Source: a bacterium UBP14_UBA6098 (GTDB taxonomy: Bacteria; UBP14; UBA6098). Taken from it: a stretch of 41,562 bases of DNA. Below the pieces are notes generated by a model, which saw only the letters and a program-made list of their open reading frames with translations, was not told where the DNA came from and ran no database searches. How positions within the stretch are numbered: position 1 is the first letter of the stretch; each line of letters opens with the position of its first letter. Positions 31,732 to 39,024 of this stretch are shown piece after piece. Position numbers and translations under genes: made by a program. The stretch is taken from NCBI GenBank assembly GCA_002428525.1, contig DIWU01000006.1, positions 1 to 41,562 of the forward strand, read 5' to 3'.

Positions 31732-34700
31732 TTAGTCCAGATGCATCCTCGCGACGAGATTGAGAACGATAGCTCGAGTGTGTTCCGGGTGGTTTCCGCT
31801 ACGAGGTGCTTTGAACTGAAGCCAAAGCTTCTCGGTGTAGTTCGGATCGTCATACGCCGGAACATTCTCGCCGCCGGGGCCGAAGATGCCCGTCGAACCG
31901 GCGCCCTCGTTCTTTGCCCAATAGATCGTTTCGATGACGAAGTCGCGTGTCAGCCACCATGTGATCGGCGGCTCGGGACTGTCGTCGAAACGTGCGCGAA
32001 GGACGAATTTATTATTGTCCGAGGAGAGTCCCGGAGACCAGTATGGATCTGGATGCCACGATTCGGTGGTGTCGAAGATCTCGCCGATCCTCAGACCGAA
32101 ATCGACCGGAACATTGGAGAGGTTGAATATCTTCAGAGAATCGCGCTGGGACATCGTGACTGTCTGTTCCCACTCGAGGGAGTCGCGTATATCCCAGAAC
32201 AGCGAATCGCAAGGATAGATGCCTCTCTGCGAGACCTCGATGCGAACCCTGACGGACAATGGATCGTAGTTTGCGGTGAACACTGCCGGGGCATCGATAG
32301 TTCCGGTCGAGCGCATCGTATCGGTCGGGCCGTCCGTCCAATCGACGAAGCGGTATAGAGAATCGCCTGTCGTGTCGAACTTACTAACCCCGATATCGAA
32401 GATGCTTCCGGAGTTCGCCCAGAATTCCATCAAGGCTACACCCGGATAGGCTACACCGTCGATATAGATCGAGCCGTGGTTCTCGAGCGGGTTTTTCTCG
32501 ACCCTGACCATATACTGCGGCTGATAAATCGCGCTGATCGAATCATGATGAGCGATCGGGCCGATAGTCCTCGCGGAGGTCGTCACTCCGTCGCTCCAGT
32601 TCTGGAAGATATACTTCTCGAAGCCCAGAGAGTCCCTCTCGCTGACCGCGACATCGTGGTTGGTTCCCTCGCGCCACCATCTATCCTGCCTGACAGAGGC
32701 CAGTCCGCCGTGAACCGTGCCGTCGATCACGAGGCGACCGAGCGTATCCGCGACGGGGGTCTTCGTCAAGATGTAATGGTAGTCGGTGAAGTAATCCGCA
32801 TAGAAGATCGTATCCGTGATCGGAGCGACAATGCGGGAAGCGCCGGAAACGCCGTCGCGCCATGCGTCGAAGACATAACGGATCGTGTCGGTCGAATCGA
32901 TCGCGCTGACCTCGATCGTGTGGCTCGATCCGATCACCCACATATCGTAGTAGTGACCGGTCGCAACAGTATCTCCATCGACGAGAATCCAGCCCGGCGA
33001 TTCGTGCTCGGGAGTCTTGACTATCTCGATGAGAACACCGCGCTCGAAGACCGCGGTAATCTCGTAGGCCCAATCCATGAGGATCCATGTGCTGTCCGAC
33101 AACGGGTCGCCGATAACAGTCGGGGCCTCGCCGTCATCCCAGAACATGAAGGCATAAGGCGTTCCGCCATCCCAGACAACGCTGTCCGTTTCCAATCTTG
33201 CGCTATCGCCCTCGTTATACCATCCCTCTAAATCGAGCGTCCCGGGGACAACACCGCCGGGAAGGCCTGTGAAATCGAGCGAAAGCAGGTATTGGTTGTC
33301 GTATTGCCAATCGATGGTTCCGTTTCCGGTCATAGTGAATGTGGCAGTCGGAAGCGCGCCTGTCGCGGGAACGACGACACCGTCGCCTATCCAGCCCGAG
33401 CAGGCATGCCTGCGGTCGGCGGCTTCATAGAGTGTATCGATGACCGTCGCGGTGATGACCCTTCCGCGCGGGTGCCATGTCCTTCCGACCGGCGGATCCG
33501 CGTCGGCGTAGGGCGGCGCGATAACATCGAGCGAAACGACATCGTTGCTCCATTGCCAAGTGATTCCCGAGGGCACTGTGATAACGAAGTCAACCGCATC
33601 GGTCACTCCGGAGGCCGGAACATCGCCGTAACCCTCGAAGCCTATGCAATACCAACTGCCGTCGGGGCTTGTCACACTTGCGTTAACAGTCGTGCCGAAG
33701 GGATAGTAATGTATTCCCTCCGGCGGAACCGGCGAATCGTGGCCACCGGGGTTCACCACGACGAACGGCACCATTGTGACGCCGTCCCACTGCCATGTGA
33801 TCGTGCTTGTGCCAGTGATCGTGAAGGTAACGGAGTTGGTCGTGCCTGAGATCGGAACACTGCCCGTTCCGGTCCAGCCGGTGCAGGTGTATGGCCCGTC
33901 CGGGGATGGAACATAGGCGGTGACCGTGTGGCCGACCGGGTAAAGGTGCATCCCGACCGATGGCATCGGCGACCCGACTGAGCTAAACACCCAGAGAGTG
34001 CAAAGCTCGGGCGGCGAGAATACCCATTGCCAATCGAGGAAGGTCGGGGCCTCGAGCATAAAGTGAACGCTGTCCGCGCTCGATGCGGGGAGCGAGCCCC
34101 ACCAGTTGGTCTCGTAACCTGTGCACAGCCATGTGCCGTCGGGGTTGGTGACCCAAGCATCGACAACCGTGGAATAGTTCATCCAATGAATACCGGTATC
34201 GGGAACCGGATAGCCGTGATAACTCGGCTCCGATCCGACGATGAGCGGCATCCAATCATCCTCCCACTCCCAAACCAGCCATCCGGTTCCGATAACTCGA
34301 ACAAACACCTCGTTGTCGGTCCCAGTGGCGGGGATGACTATGCCGTCGCCGCGCCAACCGGAGTTGCGGTGCCAGACACCGTCAACGAAGGTGCTTTCCT
34401 CGACGCTACAGGTGATCTCTGTTCCGCATGGCACAACCCACATTCCATCGGGCGAGGGATGGCCATAGGGGCTGAAGACCCACAGCGTGCACATCTCGCT
34501 GATCGGAGCCCATAGCCATTCGACCGAGGAACACGCGTTTATCTCGAACCAGTAACTGTCTCCGCCTCCCGAGGCGACCGAGCCGGTGCCTATGTATCCG
34601 ACAAGAGCGCTTGACCCTACGATTAGCGGCGAGATTGAGCCGGTGACTGTATCACCGGCGTCATGCCAATACTCACCCACAGGCGGAACGGGCGTTCCAA

Positions 34701-36135
34701 AACCTGATGGGTTCGTCAAAGTGAACTTGAACTCGTGCCTGTAAACCGCCGTGAATACCGAGTCGCTAACAATCGTGACATTGCGGATTCTCGGCGCGGC
34801 AGGAGCGTCTTCCCAATTCGCGAATATCCAAATCTCGCAAGCGGAGATCCAGACCGTGTCCTTGGCCTCGAGGAGGTGAACGGACATATCGAACCAGTCG
34901 GTATAATATGGACTCGGCCTCATAACACCGTCAATTTTGACGCTATCCCCGCCGAAGGAGGTCTGCACGACGATTGCATTCGACGCCGCGAGGTAGCGGA
35001 TCGTGTCGTTGAAGAAGGCGTCTATATCGTGGAATCTCGTCGAGTCCATCGCAAGCGCCCTCAGCACCGGTATCCCCGTTGTCGTGTCGGTGAATTCGAG
35101 CAAACTACCCCAATCCGTCCATTCCTGCCACGAATTGAAAAGCCCGCCCTCGACATGGCCGGGGCCGAACTGGTTATGGCTGATAGTGGTGACTGTATGG
35201 GCGGCGTCAGGGCCGACGAAATAGACGATCGGGTTCAGCTGATGCCAATAGCGAACATCCCATTCGGTCTCCGAACCGTCGATAGTCCAGACAGTGTCGT
35301 CGATGGTGTTGACCATCCAGCGCTCTTCCGTGTCCGAAGCCGACGAAAGCCTCGAAACCTCGGCTTGAGTCCCCGGCACGCACCATACCTGAGCGCAGTG
35401 CCCCTGCCATATATGCTCCACCACCGGAGCGCCGACTACATCGTTATACTTCAATGTTATGTAGTTGGTTTCGGTGGTCGGCAGGCCGGGATCGGTGTGA
35501 ACACAGAACTGGACGACATAGTTGACTACGACCGTATCCTGATCCCCCCAAGGGGCGACATTTCGGGCCAAATCCCGCGCGCGAATACGGAACTGATACT
35601 CCGTTCCCGGAGTGACCTCGACTGGCAGGCTCGGCCCGAAGGTCGCGGAGGTGGCTGTAGTCGCATCGAGCCAAGAGGTCCATGCGCCGCCGTCAACCGC
35701 GTATTGGATGTCATAGTTCCAAATACCCCAGCCCCATCCGTCTTCGGCGGTAGTGTCGATACCCGCCCAGCTAATTTCGAATGTGGTATCGGAGGAGTAT
35801 TCGACGCTGAATGTAAACCAGCTAAATGGATAGCGATAATCGACATCGATCTTGCGATGGCCGGGATAGAGATCGAAACTTGCGCTCGACACCGGCCCTT
35901 CAGCAACCGGCGTCGATTGGCCGATCGATGATGACAGCCTGTAGCTGGTCGAGGTGACATCGTCGCCCTCGTTGCCCCCGCTTTGGATCGATTTCCATTG
36001 CAGGTTATAACTCGCGGAGGATCCGTATTGCCCGAAAGCGGGCGATACGAAAAGGGCGAAGATCGCGGCGACCATCAAGACGAATGATAGTGTGCGGCCC
36101 ATTTTAGTCCTTTCAGCAATAACTCTAATATACAT
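31732..36135 (-). CDS. giant exported repeat protein (InlB-like B-repeats)
   Basis: 1467 residues. Two starts are possible: 36135 with AAGGAG, or the ATG 11 codons on (MGRTLSFVLMVAAIFALFVS, 36102) with AAGGA. Both yield a signal peptide ending near SPAFGQ. Residues ~37-100 are a YNLQWKSIQSGGNEGDD-type module common in FCB surface proteins, then a fibronectin-like domain. Residues ~480-950 hold six tandem ~72-residue units (P-V-P-P-x-G, a variable strand, CTGW/CIGF, then ITWQW). Residues ~950-1290 hold InlB-like units (FVDWTDG, FDAWRDG, FQNWSDG). There is no sorting domain at the C-terminus, so export or anchoring is unclear. The function is unknown, probably adhesive. Confidence 0.85.
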   Translation of the reverse strand: MYIRVIAERTKMGRTLSFVLMVAAIFALFVSPAFGQYGSSASYNLQWKSIQSGGNEGDDVTSTSYRLSSSIGQSTPVAEGPVSSASFDLYPGHRKIDVDYRYPFSWFTFSVEYSSDTTFEISWAGIDTTAEDGWGWGIWNYDIQYAVDGGAWTSWLDATTATSATFGPSLPVEVTPGTEYQFRIRARDLARNVAPWGDQDTVVVNYVVQFCVHTDPGLPTTETNYITLKYNDVVGAPVVEHIWQGHCAQVWCVPGTQAEVSRLSSASDTEERWMVNTIDDTVWTIDGSETEWDVRYWHQLNPIVYFVGPDAAHTVTTISHNQFGPGHVEGGLFNSWQEWTDWGSLLEFTDTTTGIPVLRALAMDSTRFHDIDAFFNDTIRYLAASNAIVVQTSFGGDSVKIDGVMRPSPYYTDWFDMSVHLLEAKDTVWISACEIWIFANWEDAPAAPRIRNVTIVSDSVFTAVYRHEFKFTLTNPSGFGTPVPPVGEYWHDAGDTVTGSISPLIVGSSALVGYIGTGSVASGGGDSYWFEINACSSVEWLWAPISEMCTLWVFSPYGHPSPDGMWVVPCGTEITCSVEESTFVDGVWHRNSGWRGDGIVIPATGTDNEVFVRVIGTGWLVWEWEDDWMPLIVGSEPSYHGYPVPDTGIHWMNYSTVVDAWVTNPDGTWLCTGYETNWWGSLPASSADSVHFMLEAPTFLDWQWVFSPPELCTLWVFSSVGSPMPSVGMHLYPVGHTVTAYVPSPDGPYTCTGWTGTGSVPISGTTNSVTFTITGTSTITWQWDGVTMVPFVVVNPGGHDSPVPPEGIHYYPFGTTVNASVTSPDGSWYCIGFEGYGDVPASGVTDAVDFVITVPSGITWQWSNDVVSLDVIAPPYADADPPVGRTWHPRGRVITATVIDTLYEAADRRHACSGWIGDGVVVPATGALPTATFTMTGNGTIDWQYDNQYLLSLDFTGLPGGVVPGTLDLEGWYNEGDSARLETDSVVWDGGTPYAFMFWDDGEAPTVIGDPLSDSTWILMDWAYEITAVFERGVLIEIVKTPEHESPGWILVDGDTVATGHYYDMWVIGSSHTIEVSAIDSTDTIRYVFDAWRDGVSGASRIVAPITDTIFYADYFTDYHYILTKTPVADTLGRLVIDGTVHGGLASVRQDRWWREGTNHDVAVSERDSLGFEKYIFQNWSDGVTTSARTIGPIAHHDSISAIYQPQYMVRVEKNPLENHGSIYIDGVAYPGVALMEFWANSGSIFDIGVSKFDTTGDSLYRFVDWTDGPTDTMRSTGTIDAPAVFTANYDPLSVRVRIEVSQRGIYPCDSLFWDIRDSLEWEQTVTMSQRDSLKIFNLSNVPVDFGLRIGEIFDTTESWHPDPYWSPGLSSDNNKFVLRARFDDSPEPPITWWLTRDFVIETIYWAKNEGAGSTGIFGPGGENVPAYDDPNYTEKLWLQFKAPRSGNHPEHTRAIVLNLVARMHLD

Positions 36136-36203
36136 ATTTCACTCCTTTTATAAAGTAGAAGAAACCTTTCAAAATGGGCGGAATCTCCGCCCGTGAAATA
36201 TTG

Positions 36204-38846
36204 TTATTTAATCGGCTTTTCATCTTTGACCGCTTCAGAGGTTTGGCCTTCAATATCCTGTTGGCGAAGGCGTTCCGCGCGCTGAATATCTTCTTGAACT
36301 TGCAACCAGCGCTCTCTATGCTCTTGTGGAACATCGTCGATAGTGGGATAGAGGAGCATATCGGTATATGCCGCGGGTTCGAGATCGAGGTATCTGTCCT
36401 CGTAGCCGGCGCGCTTTGCAACGACGCGGAAATCGAATTCGACGCCGTCGGCCGTTGCGCCGTCGATCTTTGCGTTCGAGACCACAAAGCCGCGCTCGGT
36501 TTTCTCGATGGAATAGGTCATGCTCGTGTTCGCGGGCTGGATGAAGACCTTGAGCGGGTTCGCCTCGTCGATTGTGACAGTCTGGAGGAAGATCGGGTTT
36601 AAAACCACCTCGCAGGCGCCACCGCTGACAACCGCGCTTCCGAAATCCTCGAACCAGTTCCCCGGGGACTCCTGACAATACATCAGGCGCGGGCCGGACT
36701 CGGTCTTGACGATACAGCTCTTTGTGCCGCTTCCGGCGAGGCCGCCGGAGTAATAGACTCCGTAATATGTCCCCCCCGAAGCGGAGCCGTAAACACCGTA
36801 GTTATAGCCGGTTCCGTAGGCATAGCCGTATGCGCCGTAGGTTGTTCCGGTGCCGCCGCTGACAATACCGCGGGTTCCGGTATAAACATTGCCTCCGGTG
36901 GGATAGACCATACCATTAACGCCCCACCAACCGCCCTCGAAATATCCTCCGATGCCCCAGTAGTCTTGGGGCTTGGAATAGCCGTAAACAGCCCTCCCGT
37001 CGCTGGCGGAGGTGTAGTTATTTTTGAAATAACCGATCGCGTTAGGCGATGCGATCGAGCCTTCGACATGGAAGCTATTCGACGAGCTTGTCACGCCGAC
37101 CATGAGATTGGTGCCGTTATCGATGACTCTCGAGTTTGTGAGCGAGGTCGCGGCATTCCATTTTGGGATATAATTCGCCGTTCCGCTTCCGGAAACTCCG
37201 CCGCCGCTTCCGGAGGACCAATATTCCATAGAGCCTGAATTTGTAAAAGCGGAGCAACTATAATGACTTGCAGTGACGACATAACCGCCGGTTTCAGAGC
37301 AAGTCCATGCAATTGAAGCCGGTAAGCCGGAGCAATGTGGCCCGGCATCGTCGTTATAGGCGACTTGAGTACAAGCGGAATTATAGATATGAAGGTAGCT
37401 ATCCTCGGTATTCGAGCAGAGGCTAAAGTTGTAGGTTGTTCCTGCGGTTGCCTGAAAGCGCCAATACGGGATAGTTCCCGAGGTGTAGGCGGCATATTGA
37501 GTCGAGGTTGTGGGAATGAGTGTTCCGGCGTCGAGCGTGCCGCAACCGGGGGAGGTGCAATAGCTACCGCTGGCGGCAGTGATCCAACGCGTTCCGGATC
37601 CGGTAGAGGAGAGGACTTGGCCGCTGGAGCCGGCATCGCCCGACGAATCATATATCCGACCGGTAACCTGAATATCGCCCGAGAAATATCCCGCGCGCGT
37701 TCCGGTGCCCTGAGCGCCATAGACGCCGTAATAGAGGGTTCCCAGACGACCGCGCGTATCGTTGCCCTCGTGGAAGCCCTCCACTCCGGGATAGTCGTTA
37801 CTGAGGTCGGCATGATAGCCGTAAATAGCTGTGCCGTAATTGTTATAGCCGTAAACTCCATAGTCGTCGGTGTACATAGCGCGCCCGTAAACCCCTACGC
37901 CCCAGGCCGAACCACCGGAACTTGTCGCATCGATAACGCCATAGATAGAGGCCATCATAGTGCCGTTGGTTGTCGTCGAGTAATACATATCCGAGTATAC
38001 GCCATAAATCGGATTAGGGGTGGCTCCGATTTCGCCGGAACCGCGCTTGAGATATAGCCCATAGGTGTTGGAATAGCCGTTATCGTAAAGCCGCGCCTCT
38101 GAGTTGTCGTTGGGATAGATATAGCTTGAAGCATCTGTCCAAAGGGTTGTTCCGGAGGGGCCTGTCGGGCCGATAGCGCCGGTTGGGCCGGCTGGGCCTG
38201 TCGGGCCGACTGCGCCGGTAGCGCCGACAGCGCCGGTTGCACCGGTCGGGCCTGTCGGGCCGACTGCACCGGTCATGCCTATAGCTCCGGCGGGGCCGGT
38301 CGGGCCAACAGCGCCGGTGGCTCCAGTCGGGCCTGTTGGGCCGATAGCGCCGGTTGCTCCGATCGGGCCGGTTGGGCCGGTGGCGCCGGGAACTCCGGCA
38401 GGGCCTGTGGGACCGACAGCGCCGTTCGGGCCGGTCGGGCCGGTCGGGCCGACTGCGCCGATAGCTCCTCCCGCTATACTATCCGCTATTGCGGCGCGGA
38501 CAGAATAGGGGATCGAGGTAAGAGGGGTTCGCGGCGACAACGTCTCGCCATTGACCACAAGCGCTACCCAATACTGGCTATCGAAGGGCAGATTCAGCGG
38601 TGTCGTCGAGCCGAGAACTACATCGAAAAGGCCGCGATCGAGCGCGACTCCGGTGTGGGCCTCCGACCACAGCATTGTTCCGCCGGTTTCGGCGTTATAG
38701 AGCTGAAAGGTAATATTTACGGGGCCTTCAACCGCTACACTTGAAACATCTGTCAGCTTACCTTGGTAGTTCATCGCCCGAGGCACAGCGAGAAGCGGCA
38801 ACGAAAGTATCGCCAACAAAACGAAAACCTTTGTTTTAAAAGCCAT
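36204..38846 (-). CDS. exported collagen-like surface protein 1
   Basis: 880 residues. A signal peptide (VFVLLAILSLPLLAVPRA) is followed by an N-terminal module (MNYQGKLTD, ITFQLYNAETGGTMLWSE, YSVRAAIADS). About 35 Gly-X-Y triplets of the GPTGPTGATGAV kind come next (~residues 128-232). Then Tyr/Gly-rich GVYG repeats, a domain like the pre-peptidase C-terminal fold (TIPYWRFQATAGTTYNFSLC, DSYLHIYNSAC), more GVYG repeats, and a conserved end domain (AVVSGGACEVVLNPIF, VVAKRAGYED). AAGGAG precedes the ATG, and TATAAT stands ~60 bases upstream. It probably forms a trimeric stalk; the ligand is unknown. Confidence 0.88.
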   Translation of the reverse strand: MAFKTKVFVLLAILSLPLLAVPRAMNYQGKLTDVSSVAVEGPVNITFQLYNAETGGTMLWSEAHTGVALDRGLFDVVLGSTTPLNLPFDSQYWVALVVNGETLSPRTPLTSIPYSVRAAIADSIAGGAIGAVGPTGPTGPNGAVGPTGPAGVPGATGPTGPIGATGAIGPTGPTGATGAVGPTGPAGAIGMTGAVGPTGPTGATGAVGATGAVGPTGPAGPTGAIGPTGPSGTTLWTDASSYIYPNDNSEARLYDNGYSNTYGLYLKRGSGEIGATPNPIYGVYSDMYYSTTTNGTMMASIYGVIDATSSGGSAWGVGVYGRAMYTDDYGVYGYNNYGTAIYGYHADLSNDYPGVEGFHEGNDTRGRLGTLYYGVYGAQGTGTRAGYFSGDIQVTGRIYDSSGDAGSSGQVLSSTGSGTRWITAASGSYCTSPGCGTLDAGTLIPTTSTQYAAYTSGTIPYWRFQATAGTTYNFSLCSNTEDSYLHIYNSACTQVAYNDDAGPHCSGLPASIAWTCSETGGYVVTASHYSCSAFTNSGSMEYWSSGSGGGVSGSGTANYIPKWNAATSLTNSRVIDNGTNLMVGVTSSSNSFHVEGSIASPNAIGYFKNNYTSASDGRAVYGYSKPQDYWGIGGYFEGGWWGVNGMVYPTGGNVYTGTRGIVSGGTGTTYGAYGYAYGTGYNYGVYGSASGGTYYGVYYSGGLAGSGTKSCIVKTESGPRLMYCQESPGNWFEDFGSAVVSGGACEVVLNPIFLQTVTIDEANPLKVFIQPANTSMTYSIEKTERGFVVSNAKIDGATADGVEFDFRVVAKRAGYEDRYLDLEPAAYTDMLLYPTIDDVPQEHRERWLQVQEDIQRAERLRQQDIEGQTSEAVKDEKPIK
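38141..38465 (-). repeat. collagen-like Gly-X-Y coding repeat
   Basis: Nine-base units encode GPT, GAT, GAV, GPA and GAI triplets, about 35 in a row. The X and Y positions are Pro/Ala and Thr/Val, with no charged residues. Threonine at Y is typical of bacterial collagens that lack hydroxyproline. The DNA repeat is a recombination and assembly hazard. Confidence 0.9.
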
Positions 38847-39024
38847 TAGAACAAACTCCTTAACAAACTGGAAGTTGAAAAACTCATACTATGTCCCCCA
38901 TCACTATTATAAAAAGCTTATATAATTGAACCCCAACCACAACTCACATACACCATCTAACAATCCCCACGCTTTCCGTGAAACCCCGCGCTTCGGTATT
39001 TCGCGCCGAAACGCTTTGCGCCGT

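Noticed and set aside
34735..35931. 398-codon plus-strand open frame
   Set aside because: Antisense shadow of the large repeat protein. The encoded sequence is Arg/Asp-rich with no domain, signal or ribosome site.
38141..38465. CRISPR-like periodic DNA
   Set aside because: The nine-base period encodes Gly-X-Y triplets in frame with the protein. There are no spacers of constant length.
38964..39024. Terminator after collagen-like protein 2
   Set aside because: Short inverted repeats (TTCGG/CCGAA) exist, but there is no T-run on the minus strand.
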